Positions 1-10,740 of a DNA stretch of 64,000 nt are shown here, in pieces. Positions within the stretch are counted from its first letter, which is position 1. Every line of letters begins with the position of its first letter. The stretch comes from Azadirachta indica. Lineage: Eukaryota; Streptophyta; Magnoliopsida; Sapindales; Meliaceae. The position numbers were made by a program, and so were the translations under genes. Below the pieces are notes generated by a model, which did no database searches, was not told the origin of the DNA, and saw only the letters and a program-made list of their open reading frames with translations. Where the stretch lies: contig CM040447.1 of the NCBI GenBank assembly GCA_022749755.1, forward strand, positions 4,548,545-4,612,544. Reading direction: 5' to 3'.

Positions 1-3000
1 TATACCATATTATCATGAAGGAATGAAATATATGAATTGGGCTGCAAAGATGGCTGTTTCTACAAATACAGGGGTACCTTGGATAATGTGTCAAGCATAT
101 AATTCTCCTGATCCAATAGTAAGAGATTTATTTACTAAATCTATTACAAACTTTCCTCTTGGAAGTTAGAACAACGAGAATTATCAAAAAGAATGTAACT
201 CTTTTCATTTCTTTTCCTTCTTTACAGATTGATACTGTTAATGACTTTTATGGTGATTGGTTCGCTCCTCATAACCCAACCATGCCAAAAATGTGGACTG
301 AGAATTGGCCTGGATGGTAAATTTTTGTTGTTTTTCGAAGTTCTTGAAAAACAATGTTGATTTCTAACAAGACTATGGTAGCATTGATGCTCTAAATTTT
401 CCAGGTTTACATCTTTTGGGGGAGGAATTATTCAAAGACCAGCTGAGGACGTTGCTTTTTCCGTTGCTCTTTTTTTCGCTAGTGGTGGCAGTGTAAACAA
501 CTACTATATGGTATATATTTTGATTAATCTTCTTTACATTTAAACCATCTTATTGCTCAACTTCATTACAATTTTGTTCTTTGCTGTGGTTAGTATCATG
601 GTGGAACAAATTTTGGTCGCACATCAGGCCTTTTCACTACAACAAGTTACGACTATGATGCACCAATTGATGAATATGGTGAGCTTAATGGTAGCCATGT
701 ATTTTCTTTCAGCCTGTAGCATTTTCTTGATACTTTTCCTCTTGGCTTACAGGTATACCTAGGAATCCGAAATATGGACACCTTAAAGAAGCTCATGAAG
801 CTATAAAGTTATGTGAACACGCATTGCTCCACTACAATAAGCGAACTAACACATCGTTAACTCCTGAAGAAGTGGTGTTTTCTCCTTTCTATAAGCTATT
901 TGTATTTCTGCTTTATTCGTCATATTCTTTATGTAACTTCAATCCTGCCTGTAATTTGGCAGCATTACAGAATTGTTGAATACGCTGATTCTTCTGGAGA
1001 TTGTATGGCTGCCTTTCTCGCTAATCTGGATGATAAAAATGACAAGACATTTGTCTATCGAAATAAGTCATATCACGTACCTTCATGGTCAGTTAGCATT
1101 CTGCCGGACTGCAAGACAGTAATGTATAACACTGCAAATGTAAGTTTTCCAAGCTATCATATAGCATCTTTTCATGAAAGAACATGGCCTCTAAAATCCT
1201 TAAATAACAGGTAAAAACAGAAACATCAGTCTTTGATATGGCACCGGAGAAATTGCAACCGTCAGAGTCCTCACCAGATAAAGACTCGAAATTAAACTGG
1301 GAAGTATATAATGAGATGGTTGGTATCTGGGGACAAGCTAACTTTGTCCAAAATCGTCTTCATGAGCATCTGAATGTCACAAAAGATGCTTCTGACTACC
1401 TCTGGTATACAACAAGGTTAGTCTTATTCAGAGTCTTTGATCAGTAACACTTTTAGGTCATGAAATTGAAATAGTAGTGTTATTGTTTGAAACAATTTTG
1501 CTTTATGATTGCAGGATACATGTTAGTGAAGATGAAGAGTTCTTTAAGACAGGAAACCAACCCACTCTTGAAATTGAATCGGAGGGTGGTGCTCAGTGGA
1601 TTTTTGTGAATGATAAACTTATAGGTTTGTTATGCTGTTCTTTTTGCTTTCATTCTGTTTATGTGCTTCAATTTTTCATTTGCATATTCACCGATCTTTG
1701 TTTTCCAATTCAACAATAGAGGGTGAACCAACTGGAGACAATCGTAGCTATCCAATACCTCTCAGGCCGGAGATGAATCACATCGCGATACTCAGTATGA
1801 GTGTTGGCTTACAAGTGAGTAACCTTAATTTACCCTCGTATATTTTCTTACTTCAAAATCCTTAGAGCTACTTTTTCTGTCGCTCTAGAGTGCAGGATTA
1901 TACTATGAATTTAAAGGAGCAGGACCGACCAGTGTTAAGATTAAGGGATTCAATTGGGGGACGATGGACTTGTCTAGATCTTATTGGTCTTACAAGGTAT
2001 TCTTCATAATTTGAGAAGACCTGATTGTTTAGGCCATTGATGCTGTTACCACTCTTTGGCTGTTACCTTTGGCTGTTTCTGCGTTTTACAGATAGGACTG
2101 GAAGGGGAAGACCTAGGTATATACAATCCTGGTTGTTCGGAAAACGTCAATTGGATATCCACTACAGAGCCACCAAAAAATCAATCTTTAACATGGTACA
2201 AGGTAAAAGCTTGGGAAATTTTACTGGTTTTTTTTTTTCCTATAAACTTTGTTTTACATTTGTTAGTGCTTAACATTAACAACAAATCACAGGTTGTTGT
2301 GAATGAGCCACCAGGAGATGAACCAATTGGCATGGATATGCTTAACATGGGGAAAGGTCAAGCTTGGTTGAATGGAGAAGCCATTGGAAGATACTGGAAT
2401 AAGATTAGTTATGATAACTGTGTTGAAGAATGCGATTACAGGGGCCACTTTAACCAATCGAAATGTGTCACTAATTGTGGGAAACCGACACAAAGATGGT
2501 AAACATCTTTTTACAAAAATTCTCAAGATGTTCTTCCGGAAACTGAACAGTTTATCGAAATGCATTGATCAGGTACCATGTTCCAAGGTCTTGGTTCAAG
2601 CCAACAGGAAATGTTCTGGTCATTTTCGAGGAGATTGGTGGAGATCCAACAAAAATCAACTTTTCAAGACGTAAAGTCTCAGGTTCTTGTGGCGTTGTTG
2701 GTGAGCATCCCCATCATGTAAATGGAACTGAAATCGCCCAAAGACTTCATCTGAAGTGCCCTAAGCAGACTCATATTTCCAATGTAAAGTTTGCAAGCTA
2801 TGGAACTCCTAAAGGAACTTGCGGATCCCTCCGGTTAGGAGATTGCCATGCTGCTAACTCCATTTCTGTGGTTGAGAAGGTAAGAACAGATTGCCTGAAC
2901 AACTCTCATCGATTTTCAGCTGGCATATTTTCATTGTTTGCTTCAATATTTTGCTTTCAAAATGTTTACAGGTTTGCCTGAAGAAGAATAAGTGTAGCAT

Positions 3001-3085
3001 AGAGCTACAACAGCAGCAGCACTTTGATAAGGATTTGTGTCCTGGTGCAACAAAGAGACTTGCAGTAGAAGTAACATGCAGTTGA
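1..3085 (+). CDS. Beta-galactosidase (GH35), upstream copy, 5' part outside window
   Basis: Secreted plant beta-galactosidase, predicted to remove terminal beta-galactosyl residues from cell-wall polymers. Exons read as 1-118, 228-316, 405-510, 594-678, 753-874, 963-1139, 1211-1416, 1515-1624, 1720-1814, 1889-1996, 2092-2202, 2293-2498, 2573-2879 and 2972-3085 (TGA at 3083). They join without a stop into 650 codons and correspond one-to-one to exons 6-19 of the copy at 25960-30205. The nucleophile motif WTENWPGW is in the second exon. [12 protein letters not shown], the jelly-roll regions and a C-terminal cysteine-rich SUEL-type lectin domain (last two exons) follow. The proton-donor motif and signal peptide lie outside the window. 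Differences from the other copy include L for R in SVARFF and QAYNSPDP for QEWDAPDP. No lesion is visible, so it may be a working gene. Family assignment is firm; subfamily is inferred. Confidence 0.93.
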
Positions 3086-4951
3086 GGGCAGGGGCAAAAT
3101 TGTCATTTTATCACACATTATCGATAAACTAGTTACATTAGTGTTCCTATTACTATTATCGATTAACGCGCTAATTAAATTCTAGTAGACTTTGATAAGA
3201 ATTTTCAAAATATTATACCGTATTGAATTGATTGGATTACCGAGTTATTTGTACTATATGGCATGAACTAAATATTTTATTAAATTTTAATAACTACATT
3301 ATTGGTTTTGTTAAGTGTTATAATCATATTTACATATATTATTAAGTTTTGTTAAAATTAATCGTTGTATGTTTACTTGATTTGACAGCTTTAGAATTTA
3401 TATATTGAGTTAGTAGTTCATCCTTCATTATTAATATTTTACAGATTAAGGTGTGTATAAATAAATTGAAATGCTAAAAATTTTGAGTTAGATCTTTGAA
3501 GGTTGAAGTTTTTATTTGTAATAAGGAATCTTTTTGTTCTTACTTTTGGTCTATGTTTCCAATAATACATTGAATACATACATATATATATATATTATGT
3601 TTTACATTTTATATTGAATGATTTGATATTTAACGTTGAGAATGATCTTAAATTCAGGTTTTAAATTTCATTCAAATTTAGTCATGTTATCGAAAACAGG
3701 TGCACACCATCAGTCGAACATACACCCAAATCAGGGTTCGAAATCAAGGTAAAAAGGTAATCGTATGAACCGCAAATATGCCTGGTTGTGCTTGTTGATT
3801 AGATCAACTAGGAAGTGAGGAGGTGCCCAAGATAGTCATACAAGGTAAGGTTGTGAGTGAGATATTGTTAAAGCTTCTTCAGATAAACTATAAAATACAA
3901 AATTTAATTAATGTTCGTTTATTTTGTCTGAATTTTGAATATGATTGAATTATGAATTTTTTTAAAATTTTTAAAAATAAATATTAAATTATTTATTTTG
4001 ATAAAATAAAATATCAATAAAATATTAGATTATTCAAATATTTGTTTATTTATATTTAAGTTAAAATTTTTAACTTAATTATATTTAAATATTTTTAATT
4101 TATTTATATATATTTACTAAATAATATAAGTTAAAAAATAAACAACTCCTTCATAATTGTGAAAAACCTATATAAAAACTTATAATTCTGAATAATTATA
4201 TAAAAATTTAAACCAAAATAATTTTGAAAGAGTAACAAACTCATGTTGAGAAAGGGCCACAAATAACTTTGCAATTAAGAATGGGTGTTAATGCTAGATT
4301 AAGAATAAGGACGTGGAGATCAAGGCTACTCTTGATGGATATGAACTTATTATTACATGACTTTTAGGTAATAAAAAGCGTAGTAAGGTGATTGTAAAGT
4401 ATATGTACATGTTAATAGTAAGTCATACGTTCCTAATATGCCATCTGAAGGGTCATGGCACATGATGACGTTACGAAAGTATTCATAAAGCCAACTTGAC
4501 GACATTAGGCAGGATGTCGACAAGTTGTAGGAAAAGCAAACAATAAATAATCCCGAGATACGCCAACCATTTAGTTTCAGGGCCTCGCACTAAGTTAAGG
4601 CACTGCAAAAATGTAATAGCTTATGACTAAAGAGCATTAACACGCTTAAGTGAGGTGAAATTTTGCATACCCAAGTTTGGTTGTGCGCAGCAAAAATATG
4701 CACAAGGTTGTATGCACGTCTTACGGAGAATATTCACAAGTTCGAGCTAGCATTTATAGGCTATGAGGGTGGACTCTCAAGACAGTGGTGAACGGCTATA
4801 TTAGTCAAGGGAACTTAAAATGGGTGTACTATAAAGCTTGGATGTAGGTGTATATAAGCTTGGAAGAGAAGAAATTCAGCCTCAGCTTGGTAAAAAATAA
4901 CTTAGTCTATGTTGTTGGAAAATTTGTAAGAAATGTGTCTTCTTAGCAAAA
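3086..4951. other. AT-rich intergenic DNA downstream of beta-galactosidase copy 1
   Basis: No gene is visible. Homology to the 3' flank of the second beta-galactosidase copy continues for about 35 bases after the stop (to about 3120) and then ends abruptly. Most of the stretch is very AT-rich. From about 4240 to 4950 base composition is more even, as in old transposon DNA, but I could not read a protein there. Confidence 0.6.
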
Positions 4952-5267
4952 TGTGTACAATCTAGCCCACTAGAGATATTATCTACTTTGAGTACACAGT
5001 CGTTACGATTTTGTTTTTAAGCTTTTCAACCTCAAATGTGTCTACTAGGGATTGAAGCTTTTCTATCTTATATACTCAACATCTCTCCTGTGCTTTGCCA
5101 ATGTAGAATTCACCTAAAATGTCACATACATTCCTCATTTGAGACTTAGCGTCCTCGCTGAGGTTAGCCTTATTATCATTCAAGAGGACACACGGAGTGG
5201 CTCTGATATCAATGTAACAACCCAACCCAAGGCGGATAATATTTCTAGTGGGTTGGGTTGTTACATT
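4952..5267 (-). mobile_element. TRIM/LTR-like remnant with terminal inverted repeats and PBS-like site
   Basis: The left end (4952-4990, TGTGTACAATCTAGCCCACT...) reappears in reverse complement at 5227-5265, sharing ATAATAT-TCTAGTGGG. At 5194-5207 lies GGCTCTGATATCAA, nearly the reverse complement of the initiator-Met tRNA primer-binding site TGGTATCAGAGCC. It is followed at 5213 by TGTAACAACCC, a typical LTR start. This fits an LTR end plus PBS of a small non-coding retroelement on the minus strand. The CAGCGTCCTCGCTG-like tract near 5150 recalls a repeat common in plant genomes (from memory). No coding capacity is seen. It could also be two LTR ends brought together by rearrangement. Confidence 0.5.
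5211..5267. repeat. Perfect 19-bp inverted repeat with 19-bp loop
   Basis: Bases 5211-5229 (AATGTAACAACCCAACCCA) are the exact reverse complement of 5249-5267, with a 19-base spacer. A transcript would form a strong hairpin. It sits beside the PBS-like sequence and probably reflects two LTR ends facing each other. Confidence 0.85.
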
Positions 5268-7665
5268 TCACTTGGTAAATATAAAATATGGCAGCTTGTA
5301 CCAAAGTAATTTAAGTCTTTGTAACTATAAATAGGAGCTTGCAGAGATTTCATTCGATCTTATGTAGCATTCATTTATTATTGGAGCAGTGAGTTGAAAG
5401 TGAGTTTGTAATTATAAAAAAGTCAAAAGTATATAGCTATATAAAATATTTTATGTTAAAATTATTTTTATCTTGATGCACTTAACTTCTAATTGCAGAT
5501 TTTGGGACTGATGGTAAGTTGACACAATATACGAATATATCTCTCCATAATACCTTTTCTTTTATAGCTAATAGATCAAATAAAGATAATATATAATGAT
5601 CTTATCTTTTAAATTACTCGTAAAACTTTGCATTTAATTTAGTCAAAATTTACCCCAAAATTAATGTGGGAAATTAAACTCCTCTTTTAAGAATATAAAT
5701 AAGTACTTACTACTAAAATATTAGTGAACCTTTCTCTTATTGTATTTAACTAATCATATAGTTTTAAATAAAACTATCTAGTAAATTAAAACTAACTTTT
5801 AAACGAAGAAACAAAAATTTATCTATACAAATTGATGTGATAATGTATTATATTATTCTTATGTAACATGAGGTAAGAAATGTGGAACAATTTAACATTT
5901 TTTATAAAAAAAATATAATAAAGCTTTACTCTTAACATTTGTTTTTGAAGTCTAAATAAGCTAAAATTGAACTGAAATTTGAATAAGCATATTTTTATGA
6001 GAAAATAAGATGATAAATATTACATTGTTTACTTATATGAACTAAAAATATTTTAAAAATAATAATTTGTCATATATGTCATGTATATTTGTATTGAAAC
6101 ATTGTTAAGTAATAATTTTCGAAAAAATTAAGTTTGCTTATTAGATAAAGCATATGTATTCGATTATTAAAAAAATAAAGAAATTATACTGAAACAAACT
6201 TTTAATTCTCTATTTGTCAAAATGAATATCTTTATAAACAAATATCAATAATTATTTTATCTTTAGAATTTTCTTGAATTACATTGACTTAAAAAATTTG
6301 TATTTCTTAGCTTTAAACGTGAATTTCAACCGATTTTGGAAATTTGATAACTTTTTTTTGAAAATATTTTTATCTAAATTTTGTTATCTATGTTAAAAAA
6401 TAGGTGTTTATTTACTTTTCAAAATCTATTTTTTAAAATTTATTGTCTATACTTCTAATTTCATATATTTCTCTGCATAAATTAAATTAACCAATAATCG
6501 TTCTTAACTTTTAAATTCATTTTATCTATACTTTATTTGTGTTCTTCTATATATACTTTGTTATATATTTAAAAATACAATTTTCTACTTCAATAACCAT
6601 TGCCGCAGAGCCATCATCAAGGTTAGTGTAATCTTAATATTTTAATATTTAATTTGTATATATTTAACCAATTTAATTTATCCATATAGATTGGAATAGA
6701 AATAAATATTGTATCACAACTTTCTTCATGCTTAAAATTAAGAATATTTTATGCATATTAATTTTGATTGTTTTATACTACATATACCTTGACAAATAAA
6801 CACTATACTCAATATTATACATCTATTTTAATCATTTTTTATTATTATAATATTTTAACAATAAAATTTACCAAATGCTTGTAAATTGTTTAAAGTTACA
6901 ATAATTTTAAATATAAAATTTACGAAATATGAAATTAATTTTCTTTAAAACTGATTATTTTTCCAGCATAATAAATACAAATTATTTTAAAATTCACAAC
7001 AATTTAAAATATTTAAAATTCACAACAATCTTAAACTGACCCAAATGCTTGTATAATTGGGTAAATAAATATCATTTCAGTATAAATTTGTTATTATAAG
7101 TACATGATCTTACGACCCATAAAATTATATCTCCATTCAATAGATTTCACTTGTAAATAACTCAAAAGATACAATATATAAATACAAGTTTCTTACTTGC
7201 TCCAAATTAAAATCAAACTTTTATAAGATAATATAATTTAAGATCAATGGCATTATATAGCTAGATCCAAACTTCTAAACCATATTGTCAATTAAAAATA
7301 GATAATTTACAAATACAACAATTAAGAGAAAGAAAGCAACACATACTATCTAGATTTATGCTTTCTCTTTATTTTCTAGCGATGCTTTCCTTCATTTTAC
7401 CTTGACCAACAACTAAATGATCTTCTTCTTTGAGATTTCCACTATTTTGAAAGGAAAATTAAAGATATTTGATAACATTAACCTCTAGTTAGACCTATAT
7501 TTTTCATTAATATTTAACATCTAGTGCTTTCATCCTATAATACCTATGACTTAAAGTCATCACATCTCAACAACAAACAAAGCTTAAGTTGAGTTTTTGT
7601 TCCTCTAATTTCCTTTATATTCATTTTGCAAATTTAAATCCATTAGTCAATTGCATACTTGCATT
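5268..7665. other. AT-rich intergenic DNA, no gene seen
   Basis: Long A/T runs with no ORF worth calling. A TATA-like sequence (CTATAAATAGG, about 5326-5336) on the plus strand could be a leftover LTR promoter. Nothing downstream supports a transcribed gene. Confidence 0.6.
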
Positions 7666-7670
7666 GATGA

Positions 7671-7893
7671 TGTCATAATTAAAAATAGATTTATTTAATT
7701 TTACTAGATTTAGTTTTCTTAAGTATATTTCTAGTTTAAGTATTTTTATTTTTTTCCTTAGTTTGTTAGGGTTTTTTATTTTATGAGGATTCCTAGTTTA
7801 TGTTGATTTATTATTTTAGCCAATATAAAGACTTGTTGATGTACTTAGTTTATTATTTAAGAGAGATTTAATATAATTTTATATTCTTCAACA
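7671..7893 (+). repeat. 5' LTR of the copia element
   Basis: 223 bases, aligning over its whole length with 9523-9746. Both copies contain GTTTTATTATTTTAGCC-like and TATAAAG-type (promoter-like) sequences. Many point differences from the 3' LTR suggest the insertion is old. Confidence 0.85.
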
Positions 7894-7954
7894 TGGCATT
7901 CGAGAAGTGCAACTGATGATTTAGATCTTGATCTCTTTATTATAGTTTGAAAAA

Positions 7955-9428
7955 GTAAAATGACTACCACTATTAGATATCCTCTTGCTCAATTTGTTTC
8001 TTTTAATACTCTTTCATTTGCTTTTCGATCCTTTGCCTTATCTTTGTCCATTATATCTTTGCTTAGGATACCTTAAGAAACTTTTGTCTATCTTGATTGG
8101 CACAAAGCTGTGGAAGAAGAGATGACGGCTTTTTATAATCGTGACACTTAGAAAGATTAAAAGCTCGTTTGGTAAATTGAGGTTTTATTCAGATATATAG
8201 AGTGGATTATTTTGAAACATTTTCTATAGTTGCTTAGCTTAATTCTGTTAGAGTTCTTATATATTTCTTTAGTTATTTTTCATGATTGGCCTTTTTGCAA
8301 CTTAATGTTAAAAATTCTTTTCTATATGGAGACTTGCAGGAAGAGGTTTATATGGAGTAACCTCTGAAGTTTGTTACTTAGAGGAGTCTAACTTGGTATG
8401 TTGGTTGAGAAAGTCAATATATGGTCTTAAGTAATCTCCAAGGGCATGGTTTGAAAATTTTAATGGTGTGTTGACATCTTTCAATTTCAAAAGATGTCAA
8501 TTTAATCATTCAGTCTTTATTCAACATACTTTGTTAGTAATAGTTATTCTTATGGTGTATGTAAATGATATAATTATTTTTGGGAGTGATTTGCATGGGA
8601 TTGAGGTAGTGAAGAATCAACTAAAGAAACATTTCCAAACTAAAGACTTGGGTCAACTTAGGTATTTCTTAGACATTGAAGTGGCAAAAGGAAAGGAAGG
8701 TTTAGAGTTGTCACAAAGGAGATATTTATAGGATTTATTGTCGAAAACAAGGATGTTAGGATCTAAAACAACTGATACTCTTATGGAACCAAACGTAAAA
8801 CTTGATGGTAACAATAGTTCAAAGTTTAAGGATAAAAAGAGGTATAGATGCCTTGTTGGAAAATTGATTTATTTGATAGTTACAAGACCAGAATCATTTT
8901 TGCAATTTGTGTTGTTAGTCAATACATGCAAGAACCAAAGAAGATTCACTAGAAGCAGTGTACAGAATTATCAGGTACCTGAAGTAGACTATTGGAATGC
9001 GAATTCTTTATAAAAAAGAAAAAAGTAATTTAGATATTGTATGCTTCTTTGATGCAAATTAAGTAGGATCTAAAAATGATAGACGATCTACGAGTAGCTA
9101 CTGTATATTTCTTGGTAGCAACCTAGTGACTTAGTGGAGTAAGAAATAAAATATTGTAGATATGTCTAGTTCTAAAGCAGAATATCAAGCTATAGCTCAT
9201 ATAACTTGTGAATTGATGTGGATTAAAATTCTTCTGAAAGAGTTTGGGGTTGAGGTGAAAAGTCCTTCTATAATGTATTGCAACAATCAAGTTGTCACTT
9301 ATATAGTTAGTAACCCTGTTTTTCACGAGAAAACTAAATACATAAAGGTAGATTGTTATTTTATTAGAGAGATTATTGCTTTAGAAAAAGGTCGTTATTT
9401 CATAAATCAAGTTAGAATATCAAATTAA
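7955..9428 (+). pseudogene. Copia reverse transcriptase/RNase H remnant
   Basis: Broken pol gene. The RT start (RYPLAQFVSFNTLS, then WHKAVEEEMTAFYNRDT) is read from about 7976. The catalytic box appears as YVNDIIIFGSD (usually YVDD) near 8552-8590, with an Asp-to-Asn change at the first catalytic position. The connection domain follows (KDLGQLRYFLDIEVAKG, 8641-8697). RNase H (SSSKAEYQAIAHITCELMW, CNNQVV) spans 9165-9428. Several in-frame stops occur, for example at 8729-8731. No intact protein can be made. Confidence 0.88.
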
Positions 9429-9522
9429 AGACATTTTCAGTAAGCTGTGCACAAACGAATCTTTGTATATCTTTGTTTCAAACTGGGCATTACAAATATT
9501 TATACTTCAGTTTGACGAGAAG

Positions 9523-9746
9523 TGTTAGAATTAAAATTAAACTTATTTAGTTTTACTAGGTTTAGTTTTATTGAATATATTTCTTAGTTAAGTATTATTA
9601 TTCTTTTCATATTTCATTAAGAATTCTTTAATTTATCAGGAATCCTAATTTATGTTGTTTTATTATTTTAGCCTATATAAAGGCGTGTCAATATATTTAG
9701 TTTAATTATTCAAGAGAAATTTAACATGGTTTTATTTTATTCAATA
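9523..9746 (+). repeat. 3' LTR of the copia element
   Basis: 224 bases starting TGTTAGAATT and ending AATA, where CA is expected. It is preceded by a decayed purine tract (GACGAGAAG). It pairs with 7671-7893, and the target duplication GATGA follows directly at 9747-9751. Confidence 0.85.
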
Positions 9747-9751
9747 GATGA

Positions 9752-10740
9752 AAAACAGTAAAGAAAATAATATCACATCAACTCGTTACGATTCATTAAT
9801 TTTCCAACAAAGATATTACATCCACCTAATGTCTTTAGATCTAAAGAGTCAAAATATTACAACTAGCTGTCCATTCAAATTTGATTTCTATCAAACACAA
9901 AGTAACATATCTTAATTCTAGTATAAGTTGAATTTCGCCATGTATAATTAGAAGAAATTTAGGAATAAAGCTCGACAGGCAGTAGCAATCTGATGATGCC
10001 TTCCATTGTGTCACTAACAGCTGAATTATTAGCAGTGTATAAATATATCTCTTTGCATCTTTAACAGCATCCAACTTCTCAAATATGTATTTTACACTTG
10101 AGAAAAATATTATGTATAATTCTGCAGATAGCAAATTCAGACGATTTACCCTCTTTTTACTGCTTCTGAGATGTAATTAACATTACCATGCAATTGATTT
10201 CAGCTTAGTAATGATACAACTAGAAGATCAATCTATAAATGAAAAGAGAAAAGTAAACTAATCTATTTAAATTGAAATATAGATTCTTGAATTTGAATAT
10301 TAACTTCTTGGAAAGTGTATTTGTATGTATGAGGGAGGAGGAAAGATTAAGCAAAAACAATAATAAATTACCTCTGTTTACTTCTAAACATCTGAGTAGA
10401 TTCTTAAGACTCATTACAGGAAAAAGCTAGGACGCCACTTCCTGAAATGCAATGTCCAGTTTCCATATCAGTTCCTAGTCTTGTTCACGAGATAGTTGGG
10501 AGCCAAAATTAGTGTTGGGTTCTGAACAAGATTTAAGAGTTCAACTATAAATTACAAAGGTGTAGCTAACATGCAAAGCACTTAAAATCTAATATTAAAT
10601 GGCAATTTATTCTGGGCTTGGCCACAGACAAGCTTCTATAAAGGTCATTAAATCTGAGGTGGTGTTTTTCTAATGTTATTTTTAGTTGCAATTTCTCTCA
10701 ATGCACTTTAGTTTGAACAAAAACACAGGTGTTATCTAAG
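9752..10740. other. Spacer between copia and gypsy relics, possible gene fragment
   Basis: No intact gene. On the minus strand at 9965-10095 a short broken frame resembles the C-terminal part of histone H2B; it is listed separately. The rest, including 10140-10740, has no feature I can name. Confidence 0.5.
9965..10095 (-). pseudogene. Possible histone H2B C-terminal fragment
   Basis: Two adjacent minus-strand frames read IFEKLDAVKDAKRY and then NNSAVSDTMEGIIRLLLPVEL. Plant H2B has IFEKL, a Tyr-ending helix, and RLVLPGEL at similar spacing; the gap from the Tyr to the RL pair is the same. One frameshift is needed between the parts, and the upstream H2B core is not recognisable. The match is short and could be chance. 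If real, it is a dead processed or captured fragment. Confidence 0.3.

Larger units (their letters stand above)
7666..9751 (+). mobile_element. Ty1/copia retrotransposon, internally deleted, with TSD
   Basis: Complete but shortened LTR retrotransposon. The target-site duplication GATGA flanks it at 7666-7670 and 9747-9751. The LTRs begin TGT and end ACA (5') or ATA (3'). A degenerate primer-binding site, TGGCATTCGAG (like TGGTATCAGAG), starts directly after the 5' LTR at 7894. The interior is only about 1.6 kb. Reverse transcriptase similarity starts within about 75 bases of the PBS, so gag, protease and integrase are missing. Stops and frameshifts interrupt the rest. The element cannot move by itself. 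Confidence 0.9.

Noticed and set aside
5326..5336. TATA-like CTATAAATAGG as a host promoter
   Set aside because: No gene follows for more than 2 kb; more likely a relic of LTR DNA or chance.
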